Part shown: positions 44,991 to 56,816 of the stretch, in pieces | How the letters are laid out: every line of letters begins with the position of its first letter | How positions within the stretch are numbered: position 1 is the stretch's first letter | Assembly: GCA_049999765.1 (NCBI GenBank) | Contig: JBNGIQ010009429.1 | Coordinates: forward strand, 331,765 to 395,764 | Direction: 5' to 3' | DNA length: 64,000 nt | From: Phaeoceros laevis | Lineage: Eukaryota > Anthocerotophyta > Anthocerotopsida > Notothyladales | Program-made: the position numbers and the translations under genes | The notes under the pieces: generated by a model | The model's input: the letters and a program-made list of their open reading frames with translations, nothing else | What the model was told of the DNA's origin: nothing | Database searches by the model: none

Positions 44991-47900
44991 ATGGCCTCGA
45001 CTTGGACAATGAGGACGACCCAGGCCGACCTGCAAACCCTGCTCACCAGGGCCTGGGCTATGCGCCTGAGCCTGCGCAAGGGTGGTTGGATGAACAGGAT
45101 CCTGCTGGCGTGGATCGTGCTTGGTGTGATCGGAGTGCCGCTCATCGTGTGGAGCCGTAAGCAGTCACTGGAGAGCAGCAAACGGCGCGACCTGCACTAC
45201 TGGTGCGTGGAACGAGCTAGGTTGCTTGAAGACCAGGTGGTGCTCAACAAGAACATGGCCAAGGTGAGCCTCTCTACTTCCTCTACGGCTTTGAGCTTCA
45301 AACTTCAAGCTTTGTACCCTTGCAAATGAGCGGAAACCCTAATTTCATCAGTGCTGGGGAGCTGACCTCGCAGACTTTCACGGAGCTGATTGTGGTCTTT
45401 GGGAGCTACAACGCAACCAACACCTTGACGGAGAGTATTTTCCGGAGGTTCTGCGACGAGACCAGCTATGCTCACCCCATGGTCTTGAGCCTCACCTATT
45501 CCGTCTACATCACTCAAGCTGAGAGGTGCAGCTCGGACGTCCTCTCCAGTGCTCCATTTGCGCAGGCTATTGATTGTTGGACTTGGGCTTGCTGACTGGT
45601 AACAGTGTCGTCGTTGCCACTCGGTCTTCTCTGTAGAAGGCCGTAAGGCAGTCTCTGGCGCAGCATCTTGCAAGTTCAATACTCTGTTTTCGAATTTTCA
45701 GTCTTGCACCTCATAATCAACTTCTTTTGTGTTTGCTTTCCCATGAACATGATGCAGGCCCGCATTTGAGACCTCAACAGGAGTGGTAATCCGGGACATC
45801 TTGACGGGGGAGAGACGAACCACGCAATTTTTCTACCTGGTTATAGTCTACGCAAATACTGCGGCAAAGCAGTTTATAGGCCATGACATGCTCTCTCTAC
45901 CAGAGAACTATGAGGCATTTACCAAAGCTTCCCCACTTCCGTCTGGTGTTATGACAGTGCCTTATGCCTTGATACTGGACGGGAACATAGGGACTGGTAT
46001 ACTTCCGCCGCTGATGTATCCTCTACCAGTTGTGCCTACTTTTGTGGGGGGGCCATATTCCTGGATGCTCACATTCACGTGGTCGTGTAGCTGTGTTATT
46101 CCCAGTTTTCAAACGGGATCCAGGGCCCAATGCCACAAGGGATGTTATTGATGAAGCCCTTCTCGGTGAAATTGTTTGTGTCATGGATTTTGAAGTGCTT
46201 ATTAACAACCTTCTGCAGCAGCTCTACAATCCTCGTAAGTATGACAGGCACACGGCCTAGCATATCTGATTGCGTATTCAGCAATTTACTTGTAACTAAT
46301 ACAAATCCAACATGACGCCCTTGCAGGTTTTGAGTTTGTTTTTGAGGTTTATGATATAACTGATGTCACAAAACCGATACCTCTCTATAGAGTTCTTAGC
46401 CGAGCAGCTAGGAAACGAGGATCGGAAATCGCACCTACACGTCTGGACACTGAAGACAGTGACTCTGTTGTTCCCTTGAATTTCAATGACTCTGTTCGTC
46501 GGCACACAGCCGTTTGCAGGTGACTTGCCATATATGTATACTGATTGATTGCAAGTTACATCATTTTTCGTTTCTTGTCCAGACCGCGTTGGTGCAACTC
46601 GGCAGTTGTTTCGGGCTTTTAACTTTGCCAGGTTCCTCTGTGCAGGTTTGGGGACGACTTTTCAGGTTGGGGCTGGTACTCGTTATCGTGGGGGTTGTTG
46701 TTTACTGTGATAGTGCTATTAGTTGGCTACATACTGCGGACTGCTAGCAAACAAATGGCAAAAATGGAGCAGAACTACTCAAAAATGGAGGTTTTGAAAA
46801 CTCAGGCTGAGCTAGCAGATAAAGCGAAAAGCAATTTTCTGACAACGGTGTCGCATGAGATCCGGACACCCATGAATGGCGTGCTTGGTAAAGTGTGTCC
46901 TGGTTCTTGCTGGCCTTATCACCCTTGACATCTCTCGTTTTTTTGAAATTTCGCTTCTGTTACGAACAAGTCGTTGCAGGCTCAATACATGTGCGCGTGG
47001 TCACTTGCAGGAATGCTGGATTCGCTATTGGAGACAAAACTTGACGTACAGCAGTTGGAGTTTGCAAAGATAGCGCATGCAAGTGGTGCTGCATTAGTCT
47101 CACTCATAAACGACGTTCTGGACTTGGCAAAGATCCAGTCAGGCCACATGACGCTGGAGAAAGTCGTGTTCTACATTCGGATGCTAGTCGATGAGACACT
47201 AGATTTGTTTCGAGCAAAACTAAGAGAGACGGGGTTGGAAGGTGAGGTTTGCCTTGTCTGAAGTCAACAAGCTGGAATGAGATGCCCGGTGCTGGCATGT
47301 GTGTATGCATTGTGCCTCGTTTGGAACTTTGCTGGAAAAGGATGCTCGGTGCTGACAGCATGTAGCATGTTTAGAACCAGAAGGAGCTAATGCACAGAAG
47401 TTTAACGCGTACTTTATCTGCAGTTGCAGTATTGGTGGATGACGACGTCCCAGACATTTTGGAAGGTGATCCAGGAAGACTGCGACAAGTGCTTGTCAAT
47501 CTTTTGGGTATTCATCAGTTCATGTGGGTTGCACGTTCTTCCGTCTGAAATGGTCAGACCCATAAGACCTGCTCTGTTTACCTTTTGTTGTTTAATTGTG
47601 GCAGGGAATTCGATCAAATTCACCGAATTCGGCCACGTTCTTCTACACATCAGTGTGCACGAGGACGAGGCTACATGCAAGAGATCTGCAGTTGATGACA
47701 GTGCTGGCGGGTTTCCCATAGGAGGTTTCTCACTCAAAGGTAACCTGAGGAGAAGGCCTTCATTTAGCAGAGCCCGCAAGACTGTGAAGGGGTCTGCGAC
47801 ATCACAGTACGTCATGAATTCTGCACATATAGCCCGCGTCACGAGAGCAGGCGACTCCCCAGAAGCAGCCCTGAACATGCAGTGGAAACCGGGCTATGAC

Positions 47901-50636
47901 TCCCTTAGTGGTTGTGAAGCTGCTGACAACAGGAACAGTTGGGGTCAAATGCAATCGAGAGAGCGGCACTCTCCAGGATCAAGGGACTCGAGCTCGAGCT
48001 TGGAGATAAGCCCCGCCAGCATCTATAGCCACAAGTCTGGATTCTCCACTGACGCCGGCTCCGTGGGAACTGATAGCTTTAGTCCCGGAACAAGCACAGA
48101 TTTGAGCCCAAAACTAGGTACATCCAGGTTAAGGCGTCCCAGAGACACTTCTGCAAGCGCGATGGTCTCATCATCTAAAAATGTGAGCTTAGAAAGAACA
48201 GGAGATGTTGGGGAGCCCAGTGAGCTGCACTTGGATATCGACCGACCACGACCTACAGTGGTGTTGTCAATTGTTTGTGAGGACACTGGTACTGGAATAC
48301 CCGAAGACGCCGAGATGAGAGTATTTCAGCCTTTCACGCAGGTATCTCATTTACCCAAAGTGATCTATGTGGAAAGTACTCTACGGGCCCTGACACTAAT
48401 TGAATGAAGTCTGATGCTCTGCAGTGTTTTGGTGTACATCTATATAGGCAGACAGCAGCACCTCGCGGAAGTATGGTGGCACTGGCGTTGGGTTGTCTAT
48501 CTCTCGTCACATTGTATGGCCTCCATTGCATTGCCACCAGTATCACCTTTGTCCTTTTGTTTCGTACAAGGAAGACGTTTCTTGACTGGACCAAGAATCT
48601 TGTCCCAGCAGTTATGCTAACTTGTGCCTACCACCATTCAGGTCCAGATGATGGGTGGAGATCTCAAGTACTGCACACGAAGTGGAGTTGGGGCTACTTT
48701 TGAGTTTACAGCTAAGTTCGATCTTCCTGATGATCAGGAGCACATCTTGGACCCATATAAGAATTATGGCGTCTCACCTACGGCACTCTCCGCCTTGGAA
48801 GGCAAAACTGTCGTCCTGATCGATGGTCTTCCCATAAGGCGCATGGTAAGAATCTCTCACCCCAGGATCTGCTAGCAGGCATATGCATCCTGCTTTGGCC
48901 TTCTGGACAAGCTATACCGTTTTGATGTTCTCTTGCAGGTGACGGAAACGGTGCTCCGAAGGCTGGGAATCTGTTTCCGTACTGTTGGAGAGCCGACTTC
49001 GGTGGTTGAGTTGGTCTCTGAGTACTACCGGAGGTGTCTGAACATGGACATTCCAGAAGGAGATCTTGCGAGTCTGGCACAAGGATTAAATTGTCAAGGC
49101 AAACGGACTCCTCGAACGCCACATGCCCCAGGCGACCCGAATGACACACGGGCGCACCAGCACTCCTCGGCAACTTCCTTGTCACCAGATTCTGAAGCTC
49201 AAACTGCAGATGTCGTGGGAGGAGCTCGGAGCTTGCTCACACCTGGAGGGACTTGTGGTGATGGAATGGTCCATTCTACATCAGCCTCTGGTGCGGGTAA
49301 AATGCATCTCTCGCTAGTCATAGGTGACCCAACCGATTCACGAGGGTTTGCCAAAGAGGCAGCCACAGAATCGGAGCGTGGTTGGGCTGGCTCAACACCC
49401 ATGGAGCCGGTCAAATGTGACGCCATGCTTGTAAGTGGTTTCTCGTTTAATGAAGGGACTGTTCACAGGAACATCATGTTTTGGATGTCGAGTATAGTTG
49501 CTCAAAGTGCTTGTGCTTTTGACTTCTGCAGGTAGATCTAAATGCTTTTGGAAAGGATACTGGATTGGAATTGGGTAAATTTGTCCAAAGCCATAAGCCT
49601 GGTGATACTCGGTACACATCAAAGTCCAAAGTCGGGGAGGAAAAGGAAAGGGCGAAACACTTTCCACCTCTAATCCTGCTTGCTTGCAAAGCCGAAGAAC
49701 AAGATCACGAGCTGGGAAGAATGGGGTTTGCAATCAGAATGTTCAAGCCTCTCAAGATTTCAGAACTCGTGGACTCCCTTGCAAACGTGAGAACCAGTTT
49801 CTCTGCGTTATGCAACTTCTCAGTCTTCGGGACGTCTCTTCTTGTCCCTCAGATATTTCCGTCCTGCAGATCACGGCTACTGACTGGCACAAGCCAGTGT
49901 TGTCTAGGACGTCGACTTTGGAGAAATTATCTGCAAGAAAGGCTCTGGCAGATCTTCTTAGAGGCCGACGTTTCTTGGTAAGTTTGCACTCCATCTTGGG
50001 TTGTGAATGCTCCGAATATGCTCCGGGGCCTGAGGTCCAATCTTTCTTGCACTCGTCCAGGTTGTAGACGATAATATGGTCAATCGCCTTGTTGCAAAAC
50101 GGATGCTGGAACGTTACGGTTCAGCTGTGGTGGCAGTGGATGGGGGCCAGAGTGCAATAAACAAATTGAGAGTTTCTTGTGATTTTGACACCGTCTTCAT
50201 GGACATCCAGATGCCTGAAATGGATGGGTTAGATCTCCTACACCTTATTTTAGTCATCCTATAATGTCCATCCTATACAAAGTCGCTCTTACTGGTTCCA
50301 TTGATCTTCAGGTTTGAGGCGACCGAAAGGATACGCGCCCTCGAAGCTCGAGGAGAACTTGGGGAACAGTCGGAAGTGTCACCAGCCAGCACACAGAAAG
50401 AGTTTACCAGGCTAAAAATTGTTGCCCTGACAGCTGATGTCTTTGGTGCTAACCGTTCAAAATGCGAGGACTCTGGAATGGATGGCTACATTACGAAACC
50501 GCTTGAAGAGGAACAATTCTACAAAACAATGGTATATATACTTGGACCTGACTCGTCGAATTCTACACCAAAATCCGGCAGGCTAAACCCATTTGACTCC
50601 ACACCTACTTCCAATATTGCCAAGGTACCAAAGTAG
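44991..50636 (+). CDS. CHASE-domain hybrid histidine kinase (cytokinin-receptor family, divergent sensor)
   Basis: Sixteen exons give 1,303 aa in frame: 44991-45263, 45374-45525, 45758-45996, 46091-46234, 46327-46519, 46646-46887, 47011-47241, 47424-47507, 47605-48341, 48448-48513, 48642-48845, 48939-49430, 49532-49786, 49870-49977, 50061-50227 and 50312-50636. Order: membrane segment ([18 protein letters not shown]), CHASE sensor (about residues 75-330), membrane segment ([14 protein letters not shown]), H-box [14 protein letters not shown] with the phospho-His, N-box region GNSIKFT, a Ser-rich insert of ~200 residues, G1 [14 protein letters not shown]2 [12 protein letters not shown], a degenerate receiver ([11 protein letters not shown]) with a long insert, and a true receiver ([22 protein letters not shown]). 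All phosphorelay residues are present. The CHASE domain departs from known cytokinin receptors, so ligand is uncertain. Confidence 0.93.
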
Positions 50637-50822
50637 CCACCAGAATATCTAATAAGGTTTACAAATTTTCAGCCCACTTTCCTGCATTTAGTGACCACAC
50701 CAGGCCCAAGGTTCACATATTGCAAAGTATACCTTGGGTTTACTTTTCTGCTAGACCAACTGCCTCCAAATTTAGCCCTCTCCTCGCTCAAGGAAGACTC
50801 TGGCTCGGAAAGCTCAGTCCTG

Positions 50823-52325
50823 TCAATCTCTGTCTCTTACCTCGGCTTCAACATCCACAATGATGCCTGATGAATCTGCTGATACGTCTGAGACATAAAC
50901 TGCACACTCTGGTCATGTATGGTACGATGAGGGTACAAAGTGGTGGTAAAGGAGGGAAAATCATCCTGTACCTTTTCTTCGTGCCTCTGGATTGGACTGC
51001 CCAAAACCAAAAGGATTGAAACCGCCGTATTGCTGTCGTTCAGAGAAGCTAGGGCCTTCTCGTACGAACTGCTTGTTTTCGACTGATATGCAGATTCAAC
51101 CGGGTTAGGTCTGAATTAAAGATCAGAATTGCCTTGTAAACGAAAAGCTCAGAAAGACTAGATTACCTTTGAACGGTTGACTGCAGTAGGGGCATCTTTG
51201 CTCACCCTCCTTCACTGTGAACCTGAACAGGAGCTCCCAAGGGTTACTCATAGAAGCTAGCACACATTGACAGCACTGAGACTGCCGGAGTGCCAAATGC
51301 CTCAATGCCTCAAATACAGCACTCAGACTTCCAGAGTGCCAAATGCCCCAGTTACACAAGTCAAAAGAAACATTGCACAATATAGTGCACGGTTAGGCGT
51401 GCTTGCACTCACTCGAATACTTGGAATTCGTTTCCACAATTTGGGCACTGCAAAGCCACAGACTCCAGCCATCTCAGAATATGACATCAAGTGATAATCC
51501 TTTTCATGCAATAAGAAAATCAGATTAACCTGGTGTTCAGGATGCAAAGAGTGGAAGTCACTGCGGCATACTCACAGCGCCTCTGATAATCTCTCTTTCC
51601 GCAAACCACAGAAAGGCAACAAGCCCAACGACTGGAACGATTACTGCCACAAGCTGCAACGGAATTTGGTTGCCCTGGTTAGCTTGTGAACCCCAGTCAA
51701 TACAACAAACAAGTCCTACGGTGAAAGCTGCAGCCCAACTTCAGTTGCCATTGGAAGGGAGTTGAGGTTAGCCTGAAGATTCGCATGAAGAACTTCAACA
51801 TGGAACAATGAGAAACTAGGTGGGGAAAGATAACCTTAGGGTACGCACCCAAAGAGAGATTATAGCATCAAAAACCCATCCAAGCCTGCCAGTGACTGTC
51901 AAGTAAGTCAAGCCTCCAGCTAAAGCCAAATTGACTACAGTTCGAACAACTCCGTCCTCCTCATCCCCGTCACCTCCACCACTTGGATCTAACCGTACTT
52001 GAGCTCTCCATCCCTTGGACAAATTTCTGCTCTTTCGAAGTCTCTGGGGTATCTGTACTAGGTGTCTTAACACCCTATTTGGGGTGGAAAGTCCCCTCCT
52101 ACACCCGAAGCTTTCTCTTGCTGACACTCTAGCAGCTGTCCTTGGCGGGAACCTGAACTCCGAAGCCCTACTTGCAACTATCCCTCCGGGATACCGGTTC
52201 AGACGGGAGAAACTGTCCTGAATTTGGTTGCTGTGGGCAGATTGCCAATTGACACTGCCAGATGGTCTGAGTGAGGCACTGCAGTGCGCCAATTTCCTGA
52301 AGCTCACTGCCATTACCAGTACCAT
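50823..52325 (-). CDS. Probable plastid membrane protein with zinc ribbon, function unknown
   Basis: Six exons on the minus strand (52325-51849, 51653-51576, 51447-51413, 51222-51167, 51082-50972, 50887-50823) give 273 aa. Layout: an N-terminal ~115 residues rich in Ser/Arg (transit-peptide-like), an acidic GGGDGDEEDG segment, a first hydrophobic segment (VVNLALAGGLTYLTVTG), a second (LVAVIVPVVGLVAFLWF), then a CPNCGNEF...CPYCSQPFK zinc ribbon assembled from two tiny exons (35 and 56 bases). The tail ends in an acidic IIVDVEAEVRDRD. The arrangement suggests a conserved plant thylakoid or envelope protein with a soluble zinc-ribbon domain, but I cannot name it. Confidence 0.8.
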
Positions 52326-52417
52326 CGTCTTTCCCTGTCAAAATCCGTGGTCAGATTCCTGGAAGGAGCTGAACCAAAAATGGAGCCCTTGCCGAATTTG
52401 CTACGGAGCATGAGCAT

Positions 52418-52825
52418 TTACTTAATCTGTAAATCCATTTTCTTACCACGCATCCAGAAGAGCACAGCGTTTTGGAGTTTCGCAAGGAAGAAAGGAATAA
52501 TGAGGAAGAAATCTAATACATGCTGGACTTCAAATGCGTCTGTTGCCAGCCGGCACCTGAATACGGTAGAGCAGCGCTCAATTTCCTCTTGACCATCCGC
52601 TTGTGATCACTTTCATAGAATCTCTGAAGAGACAAATTACCTGGACTCAAAACGCGGAAGCAACTGTCCGCACAGTCTCAAGGTCCCAACAACAAGAAGG
52701 ATTTGCACCACCTTACGCACGGCAGACGGAATTGGCCTGCCACTCCGGTAATCGCCAGTCGAATTGTAGCTGTGGATAACAGGATCTTCTCTGTTTCGCC
52801 ACCTGGCGAAATGGCGCAACATCAT
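52418..52825 (-). CDS. Tentative small two-span membrane protein (107 aa)
   Basis: Two exons on the minus strand, 52825-52641 and 52556-52418, joined by a GTAATT..TTCAG intron of 84 bases. The product has a basic N-terminus (RHFARWRNRED) and two hydrophobic stretches (VVQILLVVGTLRLCGQLL; HVLDFFLIIPFFLAKLQNAVLFW). No family recognised. Only 92 bases separate its stop from the next gene's ATG on the same strand, so it could instead be a leader or upstream ORF of that gene. The start faces CSN5. Confidence 0.35.
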
Positions 52826-53169
52826 CTGCAGCGAGAAGAAGGGCTCTGGTGAGTCTGGTCTCGTTACTTCAAAGTTGATACTATTCTAAAAACCTAGCGA
52901 CACTAGTCACACAACGCTCAAACTTTGTACAAAACTTCCACACTGGCTCTAGTCTAGCTGCGAACGCTAACGTGTCAGATCCGAAATTTCCAGCCGCTAC
53001 TGCCGTCCAAGTCGACAGAGCTGGAAGAGCAAAGCGCAAATTAGGCTCGAGGTCGGAGGTGCCGGACCGCCGGTATCCTAATTTCATTTTGCAGAGGCCA
53101 GGCGCCGATCTTTAAGCCTTGAGCAATGGGGAGATTCCGAGTGTAATTCAGATTCAGGTTGTGCTTTCT

Positions 53170-55128
53170 ATGGAGGCTTCCAAGGGCGCTGGGGTGGCTC
53201 GGCAGACATGGGAGCTGGAGAACAACATCGTGGACACTGCCCTGTCGGACTCAGATGCTATATTTGAGTATGACGATACCATGCAAGACTCAATTCAGCA
53301 GCAGAAGCCCTGGACCAGAGACCCCCACTTCTTTAAGAACGTCAAGATTTCGGCGCTAGCACTGCTGAAGATGGTGGTCCATGCCCGGTCGGGGGGCACT
53401 ATTGAGGTCATGGGGATAATGCAAGGAAAGACAGATGGCAACACCATGATCGTCATGGACGCCTTTGCGCTTCCGGTGGAGGGCACAGAAACCCGAGTTA
53501 ATGCTCAGGCGGATGCTTACGAGTATATGGTGGAGTATGCAAATGCCAACAAAGAGGTGCGCTTGTCCGACATCAGGGAATCACAGATTTTAGGTCTGGA
53601 GATTACTGAGCTGTCTGAACTTTAATCAGTTAAATACATGAGTCTTCCTTCAGGCACCAAATTTGTGCTCGTCTGAGTAGGGTTGAGCACGACGGTGTAG
53701 TCTCTGCGTTATCCAATTTGCTGAAGGAACTAGTGAGTGGTGTATTCCAGCTAGCACCATCTACCTCTGAGTGGAACTGCCTTCCTGCATAGTGTCAACA
53801 GCTTTGGATGGATTGTGCCGCAGTGTGATGAGACATTAACAAACCACGTGATGGATGACCTGTGGAATTTGCTAGTGCATGTAGGTTGGAAGGAAGGAGC
53901 ATGTTATCGGCTGGTATCATTCCCATCCAGGTTATGGATGTTGGCTATCGGGGATTGACGTGTCAACACAGATGATGAGCCAGCAGTACCAGGATCCCTT
54001 TCTAGCAGTTGTAATAGATCCCACGAGGACTGTGTCAGCAGGAAAAGTTGAGATCGGTGCATTCAGGACATATCCGCAAGGTTACAAGCCCCCAGATGAG
54101 CCAGCTTCTGAGTACCAGACAATCCCACTCAACAAGATTGAGGACTTCGGAGTTCATTGCAAGCAGGTATGTCCTTGTCTTTTGCATATGCAGGTCGGGC
54201 TATTTTGATCAAGGAGGATTGATAACGCAAGGTGCTATGTCTTTCCATGATGTGCAGTATTATTCATTGGATATCACCTATTTCAAGTCCTCTTTAGATA
54301 CTCATCTTCTAGATTTGCTATGGAACAAATATTGGGTCAACACACTCTCATCCTCCCCTCTTCTTGGTAACCGGGACTACATTGCTGGACAGGTCTCAGA
54401 TTTAGGTGAGTCTTGTTAGACTGGGACATCTGTCATCCTGATACAAACTGTCACTGATTGAATTGGCTCAAGGGTGCTAGTATTTGATGCTGTCACTAAC
54501 TAGTTCCTTCGGGCAGCGGAGAAGTTGGAACAAGCTGAAAGTCAATTAGCACACTCAGGGCGCATGGGTGGGTTCTTCATGCCACCCCAAAGGAAGAAAG
54601 AGGTAGGTAAACTAGATCTTAGTTAACCTTCCCTTCATGTATGCCCCGGTGTCTTTCCTACTCGGACAAACTTGTTTCAATTTCCTGCTTGAACTGCAGC
54701 CATTTACAAGGCTGTAAAGTTGGTCACTCAACTTTGGTGCCTGAAGGTTTTTTGATCTGTCTTGTGTTGTGCAGGAAGAGTCACAGCTTGCAAAAATTAC
54801 GAAAGATAGCTCCAAGATTACAGTCGAGCAAGTTCATGGTCTTATGTCACAGGTCAGAAATTGAGAACTGGTTTCTTGCTACTTCATGTTATTCTTTTTT
54901 GCTGTTTCATGGTCTTATGTCACAGGTGAAAAATTGAGAACTGGTTCCTTGCTACTTCATGTTATTCTTTTTTGCTGTTGTTTTACTGTCCTGGAGTGCC
55001 CCTTAACATGGTTCGTACAGGTGATTAAGGACATTCTATTCAACACTGTGGCACCCACGTCATCTCCAGCCAATAATGCCGCTGTATCTTATGATTCTTT
55101 GGGCCCTGAGCCGATGGTTGAGGCGTAG
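53170..55128 (+). CDS. CSN5: COP9 signalosome subunit 5 (JAMM metalloprotease)
   Basis: Catalytic subunit of the COP9 signalosome, which removes NEDD8/RUB1 from cullins and so controls ubiquitin ligases. Exons 53170-53556, 53885-54166, 54258-54405, 54517-54602, 54775-54852 and 55021-55128 encode 362 aa, the normal CSN5 length. The MPN+ domain is intact: upstream Glu in IEVMGIMQG and the zinc-binding JAMM motif [14 protein letters not shown]. Further family blocks are [37 protein letters not shown] and [19 protein letters not shown]. The C-terminal helices ([19 protein letters not shown]) follow. The gene was duplicated in tandem: a degenerate copy lies at 56817-58650. Intron 5 holds a 73-bp tandem duplication that copies the exon 5 end and its donor site. 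Confidence 0.96.
54833..54978. repeat. 73-bp tandem duplication spanning a CSN5 splice donor
   Basis: Copy 1 (54833-54905) starts in exon 5 (ttcatggtcttatgtcacag) and covers the donor gtcaga. Copy 2 (54906-54978) repeats this with donor-like gtgaaa. A few substitutions separate them. Confidence 0.9.
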
Positions 55129-55472
55129 AGGCAGATGACAAGGCATGGGAGTCCCTGACGTGGTGCCATCAAACGAAGGCATGGAAGTTACTTACCGAGG
55201 ATTAGCGATTTTTACGCTGGTAGAGACAGTTTCACTAGTTGGGGAAGCCTTGCTGCAGGACTTGCTAATGTGCTACACCTGTTGACTTCCTTCCGAGTCC
55301 CCTAAACGGTCCCCTAAACGTTTTTTGAAAGTGGAAAGCGTTCCGGGATCACGTGTCCGGGCGTTTCGTGCAAACGCATCTATTGTTTCATAAGTCACAA
55401 TCTTTAAGGAGCCGGCAAAACGGCCACTAGAGTAGTTGCGCATGTGCAACCAGTTTGTGACGCATCACCCTA

Positions 55473-55525
55473 TGGATGGATGGATGGATGGATGGATGGA
55501 TGGATGGATGGATGAATGGATGGAT
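55473..55525. repeat. GGAT tetranucleotide microsatellite
   Basis: About a dozen GGAT units with one interruption (gatgaatgg). Confidence 0.95.
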
Positions 55526-56159
55526 ACTTGTCGGTGATGGATACTTGTCGGTGCGTTGAAGGATTATTGTCAAACGCATTGTTGTTCTAAATGTACAGAG
55601 TGTGCAAACTTCGGTCTTGCTAAGGAAATAGACAGCCACCAGAGGTAGGCCACCCTCGCCAGATTAGCTAATCTCATCACAACAATGGAAGTGCTGGATT
55701 TGAGGAAGGAGCTGCGCTCGCAGAATGCACACACAAGCTCACCCTCAGCTGGAATCTACCCCAAGTTACCTTCTTCACTTGAAACATCCTCAGGAAGGAC
55801 TGGGCACTGACAAGCACTGACAAAATTCAGTGCGGTGCTCCTGAAGATATCATTGTTCGCTGAGATGGCCCCTTGGAGATTTACTGCCTCACTGGGACAA
55901 CGCGATCCGTCTCCTTGTACCGCTCGTACATAGATGATCAGCATGCATCGCCAAGGAGCTACCAGGAATTGATGCTGGCTCGCGATCGCTACAGCTATAG
56001 CCACCATACAAACCCCTCACACCCTCTAATTTGCCGCTGCTATTCTTCAGATGAAGTGAGTGGGTTTCAGGACCTAAGGTAGTCAGAACCGCTCCGGTGA
56101 GAAACCGGAAGTTGCCACATGTAGGCTCCATATGACAACTGCGTCCCGCATGTAGAGAA

Positions 56160-56543
56160 TCAAAACAACTCCCCACCACAATGGGGACAGAGTTTTCTTT
56201 CATCCGATTCTGCCAATGTGGGAGTAACCTTGACAGCCTTCATACGAACTTTTCCAAACACTTTGTGGTTACAAAGAATTTCTCGCTCATCCAGCAATTG
56301 ATCCACCTTGGTCCTGAGGCCAGACAATCCATTCTGTGCGTAGCACGGCGCTGCATGTTCCAACCCTATCAGCCCATCCTTCAACCCATCCTTTAATCCT
56401 GTCAAACCATCCTTCAACCCTGCCATCCCATCCTTCAACACGTTTGCAGCAATTACAAGGCCCACGGCAACCCCAATTCCTCCCGCTACGATGGCTGCTG
56501 CTTGCAGTCGTCCATTTGAACCATTGGATCCCTTCGATGTCAT
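56160..56543 (-). CDS. Small membrane protein with LKDG repeats and CxxC tail (127 aa), unknown
   Basis: A single-exon frame from ATG 56543, lying between the CSN5 gene and its dead copy. The sequence starts MTSKGSNGSNG, then a glycine-rich hydrophobic helix (AAAIVAGGIGVAVGLVIAANVL). A degenerate heptad-like repeat follows (LKDGMAGLKDGLTGLKDG and similar), suggesting an amphipathic helix, and the protein ends in CPHCGGELF, a possible half zinc ribbon or redox CxxC. I do not recognise the family. The coherent layout argues that it is real. An upstream 5' exon is possible. Confidence 0.55.
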   Translation of the reverse strand: MTSKGSNGSNGRLQAAAIVAGGIGVAVGLVIAANVLKDGMAGLKDGLTGLKDGLKDGLIGLEHAAPCYAQNGLSGLRTKVDQLLDEREILCNHKVFGKVRMKAVKVTPTLAESDERKLCPHCGGELF

Positions 56544-56816
56544 GGAAAAAGTGATCGCGCCAAGTCCGAGGAGATGAGAGGTGGCGCAAGTCTTCTCGGC
56601 CGCTCAGGGCTGGGGCAGAAAACACGCCTCGGCGTGCTTGTTTCGATAACCCTCGAGTTGCCGTGATGCCGCACTGCTGCAAAGAGCCGGAATTCGGAAG
56701 CCGGTCACATTTGCATACAATCACACGTAGTTTAGTCTAGCAGCTAAATAGAGTACCAGCTAGGTAGTTGTCTATAGTATTCTAAGATCCAAGTTTTCTG
56801 TCCACTGCTGCGCATG

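Noticed and set aside
45296-45373. Alternative acceptor at 45296 for kinase exon 2
   Set aside because: It would leave a 32-base intron; the acceptor at 45374 gives a normal intron and aligns the CHASE domain better.
48404-48703. Open frame across kinase exon 10
   Set aside because: The kinase motif [12 protein letters not shown] fixes a different frame here; this frame is a shadow.
52621-52640. A 19-base intron in the small membrane gene
   Set aside because: Too short to splice; the acceptor before 52556 gives an 84-base intron in the same phase.
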